64,000 nucleotides of DNA from Delphinus delphis. Its lineage: Eukaryota > Chordata > Mammalia > Artiodactyla > Delphinidae. Positions 1 to 11,480 of the stretch are shown here, piece by piece. The notes below the pieces were generated by a model. The model saw only the letters and a list, made by a program, of their open reading frames with translations, was not told the DNA's origin and made no database searches. How positions within the stretch are numbered: the first letter of the stretch is position 1; each line of letters starts with the position of its first letter. The position numbers and the translations under genes were made by a program. The stretch lies in NCBI RefSeq assembly GCF_949987515.2, contig NC_082692.2:91025488-91089487 (forward strand), in the 5' to 3' direction.

Positions 1-122
1 GAGGCCCTTGGAGAAGTGCCACCTCAGACCTCATGGACTGAGAATGGGACAGGGGTTTCTCCAAAGAAATGTAGGGTCCTACAACCAGAAAAAGAATAAA
101 TGGATGCTAGGCAGGCAGTAAT
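1..122 (+). mobile_element. End of an unnamed ancient interspersed repeat, truncated by the window
   Basis: The text around 30-122 (ATGGACTGAGAATGGGACAG ... GGATGCTAGGCAGGCA) matches the end of the copy at 37545-38225 in this window. I recognise the family as an old mammalian dispersed repeat but cannot name it with confidence. Other copies in the window lie at 26005-26260, 32330-32560 and 48745-49085. Confidence 0.45.
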
Positions 123-1094
123 GTCAAATTCCTACTCTAGTCATGGAGCCTAGCCTCCATTCCAGGACAGGGAAAACCACAATGGCTGGACCCTCACCTT
201 CCCTGGTTACATCTAAGATGGAGACCTAACTAACTGTAGATTATTTCTTTATAACCAATAGCCTTGTAATTTCCACTCTGAAGTTATACTAAACAATCTA
301 ATTCTTTTCCATCACCCCTCTTCCCCTTATATTCTAACAAGCTATTCTCAAGTCCTCTTTCAATTCTTTTCCAAGCCCAAATGTCCCTGATCATCTTCAT
401 ATGACATTATTTGGCATCCTCTCACTGTCTTAAGCATTTCATTCAATGTCTTTCTGAAAGCCAGAATTAAATCTTCCGTTCAGAATTAAAACAGTATTAA
501 TAAGGGAATAAATATCATTCTTTATCTCTGCAGCAAACAATGACAATTGCTGTTTTATTATGTCCCTAAAGAGGAAAAATTATCTTCAGTGAGCTTAGAT
601 TAGTAAGGCAGGTGAGTGTACATCATAGAAAGACCACTCCCTCCCAGTGATAATTTTTAAAAATTAACTTAGTGCTTAAAGGGGTAAATCTAGCTGTCTG
701 GAAAATTCACTTAGAGAAAATATTTTATTTCTCACTGAAGCTGAAGAAATGAGTGAAATGTTACTGTAATTAACAATGTGTGAATAATGATTTCTTATTC
801 TTACTCATCCTTGAGAATTTCTCTGCTTCCTTTTAGACATTAGGCTAATACATTGTATCAAGCTAATGTATAATAACTAAGTAGAGATATGCTGCTGAAT
901 GTTTCCGAAAAGAAACTTACAGCCTGCATGTCACAGGCATGGTTTCAGAACAGCAGCAGGGCTATTTTGCCAAACTAGCCAACACAAATTTTGATCAACG
1001 AACGAAATATTCATTGGATGCTTGCCACATGCTAAGCCCTTTGCTTGGCACTGAGGACAGAGAGAAAGCGGAGACATAAAACCAGCCCTCAAGG
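123..1094. other. Intronic sequence, nothing recognised
   Basis: AT-rich single-copy-looking DNA. No open frame, repeat family or RNA gene was seen. Confidence 0.5.
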
Positions 1095-1104
1095 TGCTCT
1101 TAGA

Positions 1105-1458
1105 GGACTTCCCTGCTGGCGCAGTGGTTAAGAAGCAACCTGGCAATGCAGGGGACACAGGTTCGAGCCCTAGTCTGGGAAGATCCTACATGCCACGGAG
1201 CAACTAACCCCGTGCGCCACAACTACTGAGCCTGCCCTCTAGAGCCCCCAAGCCACAACTACTGAGCTTGCGTGCCACAACGACTGAAGCCCACGCACCT
1301 GGAGCCCATGCTCTGCAACAAGAGAAGCCACCGCAATGAGAAGCCTGCGCACCGCAACGAAGAGTAGCCCCACTCGTCACAACTAGAGAAAGCCCGCGTG
1401 CAGCAACAGAGACCCAACACAGCCAGAAATAAATAAATAAATTTATTTTTAAAAAAGA
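1105..1458 (+). mobile_element. CHR-1-type tRNA-derived SINE
   Basis: The 5' tRNA-like head is GGACTTCCCTGCTGGCGCAG, with an A box (TGGCGCAGTGG) and a B box (GGTTCGAGCCC). The long body has repeated ACAACTACTGAGCC motifs, and the element ends in an A-rich tail with AAATAAATAAATAAA. A perfect 10 bp TSD, TGCTCTTAGA, lies at 1095-1104 and 1459-1468. The body is diverged from the other CHR copies, so this is an older insertion. Confidence 0.92.
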
Positions 1459-1604
1459 TGCTCTTAGAACAGTGCAGGGGGCCCAGTAGCAAAATAGCAA
1501 TATGTTTTTCAATAATCCTAGGGCGTATGTTATAAAGGTGATATATTAAGATGGAGCATTGGAAAAGGTAGGTCAACAATAGATTGTGGAAGCCTTGAAT
1601 TTTA

Positions 1605-2045
1605 TGTCTGTAGAGTTTAGACTTGAACTCTGGGAGAGAATTGAAGGATTTTATGCAAGGGAGTGCAGAGTCATACACGTGCTACAGAAAGGTTGCTCTG
1701 CCTCTGACATGGGGAAAGAATCAGAGTAGAACAAGATTTGGCAAGTACAGAGACCAGTTGCAGGCAGTAGGCTGGGACAGAAATCAAAAGGACTTCAATG
1801 ATGTCAGTCTTCTGAGAGTATAGGAGAGAAGACAGATAGATGAGCTATTAAAGAGTAGAATTTAAATTTAAGCAGAAAGATTTTTGAAAGAAGGAAGCAA
1901 AAAAGAGAATGACTCCTAGGATTCTAACTTGAGCAGCTGGTAGATGGCAGTGCCATTTACCACAATACAGAGTCCAGAAAAAACAAGTTTGAGAGGGGAA
2001 AATAAAGACATTAGTATTAACATGTTACATCTGAGGTGCCTGTAA
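1605..2045 (-). mobile_element. L2 LINE fragment, antisense (left part)
   Basis: The sequence matches the antisense of the L2 coding region: a GGATTTTATGCAAGG segment, then GACTCCTAGGATTCTAAC and GAGCAGCTGGTAGATGG. It resumes at 2690, so the L2 was split by the sense L2 between. It is degenerate with no usable frame. Confidence 0.6.
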
Positions 2046-2059
2046 GTGGTGATGTCACA

Positions 2060-2276
2060 TTCAGATTGGAACTCCCATTCAGTGCCACCTTCTCAGCAAA
2101 GCCTTTTCCCAACTAACCTATTTCAAATTGTAAACACCGCCCCATCCTCTTTCCATGCTTTATATTTTCCATAGTTCTTATCACCATATAACATGCTGCA
2201 TATTTGCTTTTTTGTTTTATTATCTGTTTTCTCCACCCTCCATTTAATCATAATGTAAATTCCATGAAAACAGAGA
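2060..2276 (+). mobile_element. L2 LINE 3' region, sense (left part)
   Basis: Typical L2 3' wording: a pyrimidine-rich CCACCTTCTCAGCAAAGCC segment, then ATAATGTAAATTCCATGAAA. The element continues at 2590-2680 (ACAATGCCTGGTACAGAG). It is interrupted by a TG repeat and an LTR. Confidence 0.6.
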
Positions 2277-2278
2277 CG

Positions 2279-2284
2279 TGTGTA

Positions 2285-2324
<40 letters not shown>
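2279..2324. repeat. (TG)n microsatellite
   Basis: About 46 bp of nearly pure TG with one TTTG interruption, located inside the L2. It is probably length-polymorphic. Confidence 0.95.
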
Positions 2325-2589
2325 GCTTAAACAATATAAATTTAATATTATACAGCCTTGGAGGTCATAAGTCTGAAATGGTTCCTCTTGAGCTAAAGTC
2401 ACGTGTTCCTCCTGGAGGTTCTAGGGGAGACTCGGTGTCTGGCTTTCTAGAGGTCACCTGCATTCCTTGGCGCATGGCGTAGAGCTAACAAAGTCAAGTG
2501 CAGTCCAGTTGAGTTCTCACAACACAGCACTGCAACCTCCTCTTCTGCCTCTCTCTTCTACTTTGAAGGACCATCACGGTTACATGGAG
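2325..2589 (-). mobile_element. MaLR/MLT-type LTR fragment, antisense
   Basis: Antisense MLT-like text: GGCTTAAACAATATAAATTT, CTTGGAGGTCATAAGTCTGA, and GCATTCCTTGGC near 2461-2472. It sits between the two halves of the sense L2. It is a solo LTR remnant with no internal retroviral sequence. Confidence 0.5.
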
Positions 2590-2682
2590 CCCTTTGTGTT
2601 TTGTCCAATTCTGTAACGGTAGCATCTAGGACAATGCCTGGTACAGAGTAAGTTTTCAGTGAATGAATGTCTAACAGGAACT
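2590..2682 (+). mobile_element. L2 LINE 3' end, sense (right part)
   Basis: ACAATGCCTGGTACAGAG followed by GTGAATGAATG is the usual L2 3' terminus. It is separated from the part at 2060-2276 by the TG repeat and LTR. Confidence 0.6.
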
Positions 2683-2689
2683 ATGGGTC

Positions 2690-2965
2690 TGAGTTCAGGA
2701 GAGTAAAGACAGAGACCTAGATGTCACCAGTAGATAATAAGCCATGGAGTGGAGAAGTGAATCCAGAGAGAGTTTTGTAGAATGAGAACACCTGTGAATC
2801 AAAGGAAGGAACCTTGAGGAACGGCCACATGCAAAGAATGGGTGGAAGCAGAGCCCACTGGGAGGACTGGAGTGGGAATTCAGAGACGTGGGGGAACAAG
2901 CAGGAGAGCGTAGTAAACAGAAACTAAGGGAGCAGAAAGTTTCAAGAAGGAGCAAGCACTTGGTG
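2690..2965 (-). mobile_element. L2 LINE fragment, antisense (right part)
   Basis: GTCTGAGTTCAGGAGAG at 2688 continues the antisense L2 that stopped near 2045. It runs to GTTTCAAGAAGGAG, a further L2 antisense landmark. The order of landmarks shows one original L2 broken by a later sense L2. Confidence 0.55.
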
Positions 2966-4285
2966 CTTCCAAGCGGTCCGACAAAATAATGGCTCAAAGA
3001 TGAGTGCTGGACCTAGGAACCTTAATATCACCTTGGGCGAGCACATTGAGGCCACAGTGGACACATTCTGAAGACAATAAAATGGTATAATTATCCATAT
3101 TCTTAGGCATTCCTTCCCAGACTGAAATATATGTTTATGTTTGCCTGACCCCCCACGGTATAATCAGAGCAAGTCTAACATCCTGTGAGACTCTTCAACC
3201 CAAATAGGGATAAAATGCATGTGTCTTGTCTAGAGACATTGAAGTCTTCATCCAAGGTGAAAGTAGATCATGGCTCTAATTTGCCTCTCTTCCCAAAGGC
3301 CTTTGGAAGGGTTGAAATGCATGTAAAAGGTGGAGGAAAATCCCAGCACAGGGCAGCAAAACTCCATGTTGTCTATAAGGTATGAAACTCTGGTCTGAAG
3401 ACACTGGCAGTCTGGGAGGCAGAGCAAATGTGATGGCAGGTATTTGCCCAGAAGGCTGATGGCAATCCTTGCATGGAAAGGAAAGTTTATTGCTTCAGGC
3501 GTTCTGTTTCCCTTCTGGAGGCAGTGTGTCTATATATGTGCTCTTAATGAGAAACCTGCCCTCAGGATATCTCTTACAGGGGCTGCAGAGGCATACAGCT
3601 CTGTTATTAGGAATTCTGCCCTGGGGAACAATTATGTTATTGCAATAATTAGAGGCACTTCATCTCCGTAATAATGGAAATCCTGTCTTGGAGGCAAAAC
3701 ATCATCAAAGCAACTTGAGCATCATTGCTCTCGGTAGAATCTGTTGCCCTGCTTATTGGCAGTACTATATCATTTAAATTTTGCATGTGTAGTCATGGAA
3801 ATAGGCAGGGCTTATCCTGCTCTCCAGTTCAGACCTGGAACTTTCCCCCATTCCTTCCGCCTGACTCTCCTAGAGCCATGCATAAAATAGTTATGGCTTT
3901 GAGTTCCCCTGAAGAGCAGTTGCAGAAGAGTTTAGAGACATTTGTTTTTAAATGTCTGTAATGGTACACAGACCCTGTCCTGTGGAGACTCCATGAATTC
4001 AACTCTCAGCCACCAGCCTTTCCTACCTCAGTATAGTTATGTCATATTGTTTTATGGCCAGGATTTAAAGTGATCTCCAAATTCAGGCAGGGACTACCTG
4101 CCACCTGTTCTATTCATATGCTCACAGTATTGGTTATGCCTCAGGATATGCTGGCAAGAGAACTGAATTTTTATGTGGAAGTATTTTCAAAAAGGTCCCC
4201 AATCTAAAGGGAACACCTGATAAAATCCTTCTAGCTGTCTCCCATGTTCATTGTTTCTCTGTCAGTCAGTCCTCTGCCCCTGTCC
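2966..4285. other. Intronic sequence without recognised elements
   Basis: No repeat family or exon is seen. 3590-3680 is a short stretch rich in TAATTA/ATTGCAAT-type words that looks single-copy; whether it is conserved is unknown. Confidence 0.45.
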
Positions 4286-4289
4286 TAGT

Positions 4290-4425
4290 TTCTACCCTTA
4301 TTATCTCTCGTATAGACTTTGCCACTGTTAAACTAACGTCTTAACTGGTTTATTTGAAACCAGCCCTCACTCAAATCTTCCACGAGATCAAACTTCCCAC
4401 ATCACATCCCTGGTATATTCAATTC
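4290..4425 (+). mobile_element. Weak L2 LINE fragment
   Basis: TAGTTTCTACCCTTATTATC ... GTCTTAACTGG resembles the L2 coding strand (the 'tcctaactggtct' area). It is short and diverged. Confidence 0.35.
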
Positions 4426-4510
4426 AGTAGACATCTGTCACACCCTTCCTCCGTATAAGACACATTTGAGATTATGAACATAATTTAAAACACGGTTCTA
4501 CAGGTGTCAT

Positions 4511-5783
4511 TTTTTTTTATTGGAGTATATTTGCTTTACAAGGTTGTGTTAGTTTCTGCTGTACAACAGAGTGAATCAGCTATATGTGTACCTGTATCCC
4601 CTCCCTCATGAGCCTCCCTTCCACCCTCCCCATCCCACCCCTCTAGGTCGTCACAGAGCACTGAGCTCTGTGCTATACAGCAGTTTCCTACTAGCTATCT
4701 GTTTTACACATAGTAGTGTATATATGTCAGTGCTACTCTCTCAAATCGTCCCACCCTCCCCTTCCCCCACTGTGTCCACAAGTTCATTCTCTACGTCTGC
4801 ATCTCTTTTCCTGCCCTACAAATAGGTTCATCAGTATCATTTTTCTAGATTCCATGTATATGCACTAATATATGATATTTGTTTTTCTCTTTTTGACTTC
4901 ACTCTGTATGACAGACTCTAGGTTCATCCACATCACTACAAATGACTCAATTTTGTTCCTTTTTATGGCTAATATTCCATTGTATGTATGTGCCACATTT
5001 TCTTTATCTGTTCATCTGTCAGTGAACATTTAGGTTGCTTCCATGTCCTGGCTATTGTAAATAGTGCTGCAGTGAACATTGTGGTACATGACTCTTTTTG
5101 AATTATGGTTTTCTCAGGGTATATGCCCTGTAGTGGGATTGCTGGGTCATATGGTAGTTATATTTGTAGTTTTTAAGGAACCTACATACTGTCCTCCATA
5201 GTGGCTGTATCAATTTACATTCCCACCAACAGTGCAAGAGGATTCCTTTTTCTTCACACCCTCTCCAGCATTTATTGTTTGCAGATTTTTTGATGATGGC
5301 CATTCTGACCAGTGTGAGGTGATACCTCATTGTGGTTTTGACTTGCATTTCTCTAATGATTAGTGATGTTGAGCATCTTTTCATGTGTTTGTTGGCAATC
5401 TGTTATATCTTCTTTGGAGAAATGTCTATTTAGGTCTTCCACCCATTTTTTGATTGGGTTTTTTGTTTTTTTGATATTGAGCTGCATGAGCTGCTTGTAT
5501 ATTTTGGAGATTAATCCTTTGTCAGATGCTTCATTTGCAAATGTTTCCTCCCATTCTGAGGGTTGTCTTTTCGTCTTGTTTATGGTTTCCTTTGCTGTGC
5601 AAAAGCTTTTATGTTTAATTAGGTCCCATTTATTTATTTTTGTTTTTATTTTCATTACTCTAGGAGGTGGGTCAAAAAAGATCTTGTTGTGGTTTATGTC
5701 AAAGAGTGTTCTGCCTATGTTTTCTTCTAAGAGTTTTATAGTGTCTGGCCTTACATATAGGTCTTTAATCCATTTTGAGTTTA
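4511..5783 (-). mobile_element. L1 3' half (3' UTR plus end of ORF2), antisense arm of an inverted insertion
   Basis: The arm begins with a poly(T) run (the poly(A) tail on the minus strand), then cetartiodactyl L1 3' UTR, then degenerate ORF2 C-terminal coding sequence read on the minus strand (for example [20 protein letters not shown] near 5290). It stops at about 5783, where orientation flips. A perfect 15 bp TSD, TACAGGTGTCATTTT, lies at 4499-4513 and 6448-6462. It brackets both arms and proves one integration event. Confidence 0.9.
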
Positions 5784-6447
5784 CACACAGAAATCTCTTG
5801 CATCCCTATACACTAACAAAGAAAAATCAGAAAGAGAAATTTAGGAAACACTCCTATTTACCATTGCAACAAATAGAATAAAATACCTAGGAATAAGCCT
5901 ACCTAAGGAGGCAAAAGACCTGTATGCAGAAAACTATAAGACACTGATGAAAGAATCAAAGACGACACAAATAGATGGAGAGATGTACCATGTTCTTGGA
6001 TTGGAAGAATCCACATTGTGAAAATGACTATACTACCCAAAGCAATCTATAGCTTCAGTGCAATCCCTATCAAATTACCAATGGCATTTTTCAAAGATCT
6101 AGAACAAAAAATATTACAATTTGTATGGAGACACAAAAGACCCTGACTAGCCAAAGCCATCTTGAGAAAGAAAAATGGAGCTGGAGGAATCAGACTCCCT
6201 GTCTCCAGACTATAGTACAAAGCTACAATAATCAAGACAGTATGATACTGGCACAAAAACAGAAATATAGATCAATAGGAACAGGATAGAAAGCCCAGAG
6301 ATAAACCCACGCACCTATGGTCACCTTATGTTTGACAAAGGAGGCAAGAATATACAATGGAGAAAAGACAGCCTCTTCAAGAAGTGGTGCTGGGAAAACT
6401 GGACAGCTACATGTAAAAGAATGAAATTAGAACACTACCTAACACCA
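5784..6447 (+). mobile_element. L1 ORF2 segment, inverted arm of the same insertion
   Basis: The + strand reads ORF2 sequence immediately 5' of the segment in the minus arm, from AGAAATCTCTTGCATCCC to ACACTACCTAACACCATA. The two arms abut in the parental L1 with only a few bases missing. This is the standard footprint of twin priming. The coding frames are broken. Confidence 0.88.
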
Positions 6448-6675
6448 TACAGGTGTCATTTTGAAAGGGAAAAAATTTCTACAGTGGTTTAAAGGAAAGA
6501 GAATTTTCATCTTTTACAGGTATAAATTTTATTTTTTAACAGTATATAAAATATCATTGTATAGTCTCAACACGCATATACATATTCATATTTTGATATA
6601 CATGCAGAGAAAAAGCCTGGAAGGAACTCCACCAAAATAGTAATGGTGGTTTGCCTGGGAGTTGGGAGTATGGAT

Positions 6676-6742
6676 TTCTTTCTTTTTCCTTTCTTCCTTC
6701 TTTCCATCCTTTCCACTCTCCTTCCTTCCTTCCTTCTCTTTA
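6676..6742. repeat. Pyrimidine-rich low-complexity tract
   Basis: CTTT and CTTC repeats, impure. Confidence 0.85.
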
Positions 6743-6829
6743 CAGTTATAAATTTTGCGTTTATGGGTATGATTATTTTATTAATGTTTATTTCCCATAA
6801 CAGGCTGAAATGACCATGAGCAAAGATGC

Positions 6830-6920
6830 CATGTGTGTTTGAGCACATGAGTGCCCCCACTCCTGGTACTGTGCCTAGAATACCGTAGATACTTAGGATT
6901 TTTGTACGAAATGAATGAAC
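6830..6920 (+). mobile_element. L2 LINE 3' end
   Basis: TGGTACTGTGCCTAGAATAC ... AATGAATGAACC matches the L2 3' terminus. Short. Confidence 0.45.
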
Positions 6921-7349
6921 CAACCATCCTGCATCATCTGATTCTTAGAGGAGATCAGTGGAGAAGGTGGTGATGGGATATTTAAGTGAAAGGAGCAGCA
7001 GGAATAAAACATATTCAAAAGGAAAGTACAGAGGAATTTTTGAACAGGGGGAGATCAGGCTGAAAAATTTCTCAAAAGCAGGCTGAGGAACTGATACTTC
7101 ACTGGGGAATAGACAGAGTTAGGAAATGATTTGGGCATGGCTCTCCGCACTCCTTTTAAATTGTTTCTCATCCTTGATCAGTTGTGTTCGATGTGTGTAT
7201 TCAGAAAGCATCTGCTGGGCCTTCTTGTGCACCCATCTGGGAACTCACTTGACCTTCCTAGGGTCTCTCCATCCCTCAAGCAGAGATCCACAGGTAGTTC
7301 CCAAATTCAGGTCTGCAGGCTGGTGCTGAGCTAACTGCATTGGGACCAA

Positions 7350-7490
7350 CAGAGGTGCATTTAAAAATACAGCATCCCACTCTCTGTCCCCAAAGATTCT
7401 TTCTAAGGAATTCTGAGATGAGACCAGGAGTCTGAATAGGTTTTTAAGTTTCCCAGGTGATTCTAATGCACAACCAGGTGTGGCACTATA
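7350..7490 (+). mobile_element. MER5A-type hAT-Charlie transposon remnant
   Basis: TTTAAAAATACAGCATCCCA, CCCCAAAGATTCTTTCTAAG and CCCAGGTGATTCTAATGCAC follow the MER5A order. The ends are lost. Non-autonomous. Confidence 0.75.
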
Positions 7491-7494
7491 TTAA

Positions 7495-7712
7495 TGGCTT
7501 CCCATTAACCTCAGGACAGACAGCCCATCACATGACCAACAAAACCCTAAACTGGTCACGCTCCAGCCACACTGTCCCAACTGCTCTCTCTTAGTCTCCC
7601 TGAATCTTACTTCTTGAGCCACATGGACCTCCTGTCATTTCTTCAAATCGCCTTATTCTTCCTGCCACAATGCTTTTCAACAAGCTGTTCTTTTTGCCCC
7701 AAACTTTCTTAT
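7495..7712 (+). mobile_element. L2 LINE fragment
   Basis: CTCCAGCCACACTGTCCCAA and the surrounding pyrimidine-rich text match the L2 3' coding/UTR region. Confidence 0.5.
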
Positions 7713-7713
7713 C

Positions 7714-8055
7714 CAGTGCTTGACAAACTACAGCCCCACAGCCACATCCAGCCCTCCACCTGTGTTTGCACAGCCCGCCTGCTTGAGAATGGTTTTACAT
7801 TTTCAAACGATAGGAAAAAAATAAAAAGGAAAAGAGCATTTTGTGACACATGAAAATTAGATGAAATTCGAATTTCAGCATCCACAAATAAAGTTTTATT
7901 GGACCCAGCCCCATACTCATTCATTAACAAATTGTCTAGGCTGCTTTTGTGCTCCATGGGCGGCAGGGTTGAGTAGTTGCAACAGAAACCACCTAGCTTG
8001 CAAAGCCTCAAATATTTACTATCTGGCCCTTTACAGAAAAAGTTTGTGTCCCTCG
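7714..8055 (+). mobile_element. hAT-type DNA transposon (non-autonomous), nearly complete
   Basis: It starts CAGTGCTTGACAAACTACAG and contains ATAAAGTTTTATTGGACCCA, AATTGTCTAGGCTGCTTTTG and TATTTACTATCTGGCCC, a widespread mammalian hAT-derived repeat. The same family begins again at 63778. I do not give a subfamily name. Confidence 0.7.
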
Positions 8056-8059
8056 ATCT

Positions 8060-9315
8060 AACGCATGGCATGTTTCTAGAAATGAGGGGTATTAAAACAT
8101 CTTCCAGTAACACAACTCTCCCTTTGCCTGGCTTTTTTATTTTGGTTTTATTTTGGTTTGCTGTCTTTTACCTGTTCTTTGTGACTTACGTTTTGATTAA
8201 ATTGTCACTTTTACTGGGTCCATCAAATGCAAAGTGAAGAGGAAGTAAATCTGGCTGGAGACCTAAATGCTGTCCCTTCTGTCTCTAGAGCAGTGGCTCC
8301 CAAATTTTGCTAGAGGGAACTTCTTTTAATGCCCCCAAAGCCTTGAACTCCCTGGAGAAATCAGCAGAGGGGAGCTTGCGAAGTGAAGACCTGAAAGGTG
8401 AGAGATGTTGGCGATGGAGAGGGAAGTGTATTTCTGGATCCTCTTCCCTAAATTTCTAGAAAACCAGTAAAAGAATGAAGCGATGGGAACTCTTCATCCC
8501 AGGTTAAGCATCTGTGGTTTACACTGACTGTTTTGCAGAGGGGTTTTCATTTTCACTTTGATTATAAAAATTATTTTTTAAATGATAAATGGTCTATTTC
8601 AGTTGAAGGAGGAGAGAGGAGATAGAAACCCCAAGACTCGCTTCCTAGGGTTTTATAAAATTCAGCTATTATGACAATATATACACACATGAAACAATTT
8701 GGAAACCACCAGTGAAGTACAAATTAACATAATATCTTCCAAACAGAAATAGGCGGCAGTGCTTAGGGAACACACAGAGAAGAAACTCTCAGAGTTAGGC
8801 AGGGTCTGCCAGAACTGGCTTCCAACTGGAGTTTAAGCAGTTGTGAAAGAAAGTGGTTGACATAGGCAGAGGGGGAAACGGGAGGTCTCCGTGTGGGAGC
8901 TCGTGTATGTGCAAGATGAAGGGACAGATGTGAGCAAGTCAAAAGGTATCCAGCCAAGTGGGAGACTGGGTGTCGACCGAGTTTAGATGGAAGAAATGGA
9001 AGAATAATCAGTAGGGAGATGCTTCAGATTTCTTAACAAGAGATGATTACATTTTGAAATAATGTTGACATATAAAATAATAGTGACAGAAACACTGTGA
9101 GTCGTCTTGGCTCTGAAACAGCTCAGAAATCTCTAGTTATTAAGTTGAAATGAGACTTTGATCTCCCTTTATGTCACTAGTACATTCACGAATAAACCTT
9201 GTGCCTTGGGAATCCTTGGGGATTCAGGATACTGATTACTTTGGCTCTTTTCCTGTATTTCCTAGTTTTCTTGTGGCCATCGCTTTTCTCCCATTTGTGA
9301 ATAATATTACCTCAC
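8060..9315. other. Intronic sequence, only a weak hAT-like remnant
   Basis: Around 8290-8360 there is a CAGTGGCTCCCAAATTTTGC motif like a hAT terminus. Otherwise nothing is recognised. Confidence 0.4.
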
Positions 9316-9319
9316 TTTT

Positions 9320-9545
9320 TTCAGTCTTTACTATGCCCTCTGCTAAACACTTTAAATGTGTTTTCTTTTAGTCCTCAGAAAAACTTAATGAGATCAGTCC
9401 TATTATTTAACCCCATCTTTTAGATAAGGAAATCTAGGCCCAGAGAGGGTTTTCACCCTACCTAAGGTTGCAAAGCTTGGTAGTGTTAGAGCTGGGATTC
9501 AAATCCAGGTCACACTTATTCCAGAAGCCATGTCTCTACCAGCTT
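9320..9545 (-). mobile_element. MIR SINE, antisense
   Basis: AAACACTTTAAATGTGTTTT, GATAAGGAAATCTAGGCCCA, AAGGTTGCAAAGCTTGGTAG and GCTGGGATTCAAATCCAGG follow the antisense MIR order, including the core region. Confidence 0.85.
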
Positions 9546-9549
9546 TGCT

Positions 9550-11285
9550 TGAAGAAGGAACAAGCATTAGATGCTTCTCTCTACTTAAAGAGAGCATGGA
9601 ATCTGGTGGTAAGCCAATAAATTATTAGTAAAAATAAAGCTCTGCTTACATTACCTCCCTTTTGAAACTGGAATATTGCTGATGCCTTTAATATAGATAA
9701 ATTGGCCAGAAGCAGCTTTTACTGGTACTCATTTCATATTTTCAATAATAAATTGGCAGCCTTCAGATCCATGGCTTTCTAGTTTCCTGGGGAAAGAGGC
9801 ATAATGGTCTGATTTCAGGGCTTGGGTTAGAACCATGTAAGCCCCTTGGAGAAGAGGTAAATCAAGTCCTCGAACTACCTCAGCAGTGCCTTTGTTCAGA
9901 GAAAATAGCTCTGTATTGTCAAATGGATTTACACGATCATGAAAATATTCAAACCAAAGTGGCATGTAATTCAGAGCAATTACAACTGAAGTGATGTGAC
10001 TGGATATTAAAACCAGAAAGACAATACTTGTGCCTCCTCAATAGAGACAAGGCAGATAATTTGGGTTCCTCCTAACTTTGTCATCTCTAGCAATAGTATC
10101 TGCTAGACCGTGTAGATGCTGTATAAATATTGAAGGTCTAGTGTCATGCACTATGTTTGACCCTATATTTCTGTAGTGCAGTTTTATCCTCATATTTCAG
10201 TCACAGATATGTCAGAGTTAATTAGATCTCTACTAGTAAATATCCATCACGGTGTTTCTAAATCCCTTTTCTAAATGATCTAATTAGAGCAACATTTGGC
10301 TCTCTATATAATTACAACATATGGCACCTAGAGGGTACATATAGTAGAATTATAGGTTGCCTGATGAGAAACCCAGGTAGTAGATAAAAGACTCTGTTAA
10401 GCAAAGTTGCTCTGTGCGTGTGTGCACACACGTGTGTGTGTGTGTTTTAATGCATACAATTCCTCCTCCTCTCCCCAGAATAAGAAATAGGTTGTAATTC
10501 AACTGTCCTTCCCACATGAAACATAATTATGTCATAGGAGTTTTACACATTTAAATAAAACAAATCATTGATACTATTAGCATAAATTATTTAACCCTCC
10601 ATACCTCTGAAAGTTATCATGTGAAGTAAGTCAGCAATGCTGGAAGCGGCTCTGTATAAGATAAGTTACTTGATGGATGTATTTCTCCCTCCAAGCAAAG
10701 TAACCTACCCAAATGGCTGCAAAATATATAGCAAAAATAGGCCTGAATCCTTTGACCAATAATAAAAAAGGGGTTTTTAATGCCTACTTATCATCTCTGG
10801 AAGTAGACTAACCAGTTTGGTACATGATGAGTTCAGTGTCAGTGTGTTGAATTTGAAAGGCTTATCATGAGAAGGTATCCTGGACTCCGCTTGGACGGGC
10901 TTGTAAGAGCCAAACGTGCACATCTCTCCTCAGGACCATGTTCAGTGATGTCACCTTGGTAGCTTGACACTGACCATAGCGGGAGTATTTACACCATGGA
11001 AATTAGCACACATCAGGACATTCTTTTCCATAGAGGGCCAGTTGTTAAACATTTACCGGCACATCATTATTTGCTGGACATAACACAGCTCAGAATTGGC
11101 AGTGCCAGTTTGGAGTTCATGGGAGAGATGAAGACTAGAAACAGAGCTTTCCAGCTCATCTTCTTTGAAGTGATGACGGTGAATAAGTTTAATTGAGAAA
11201 AAATGGGAAAACAAAAGAGTTCTGGATAGATTCTTCCAAACTGTCGAGTGCATGAAAGAGAAAAAGAAACCCCAAAACATTCATC
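9550..11285. other. Intronic sequence without recognised transposons
   Basis: It contains the alternating purine-pyrimidine tract at 10413-10446. No exon-like open segment with splice sites and no repeat family was recognised. Confidence 0.45.
10413..10446. repeat. Alternating TG/CA tract
   Basis: TGCGTGTGTGCACACACG followed by (TG)n. It is a continuous alternating purine-pyrimidine run and therefore potentially Z-forming. Confidence 0.85.
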
Positions 11286-11299
11286 AGAAGACTAAGAGG

Positions 11300-11480
11300 A
11301 GAATCAGGAAATTGGGGTGTTGTAAAATCCCAGGTAAGAGAGTATCATAATTGGCAGTATTTGACACTGTCAGGTATCACCGAGAGGTCGTAAAGAATCA
11401 GGACCTCAAACTGTATTTGGAGTGGTGTTAATGAAGTGAAAAGTAACTTTGAAATAAACACTTTCAATACGAGCAAAAGT
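11300..11480 (-). mobile_element. Possible L2 LINE fragment, antisense
   Basis: TTTGACACTGTCAGGTATCA, then AGAGGTCGTAAAGAATCAGG, resembles the antisense L2 RT region. Diverged and uncertain. Confidence 0.35.

Noticed and set aside
1105..1260. tRNA-like A and B boxes
   Set aside because: They belong to the SINE head. No foldable intact tRNA gene is present here or in the other CHR copies.
5363..5881. + strand open frame of 172 codons
   Set aside because: It runs antisense through L1 ORF2 and crosses the inversion junction near 5783. It is not a gene.
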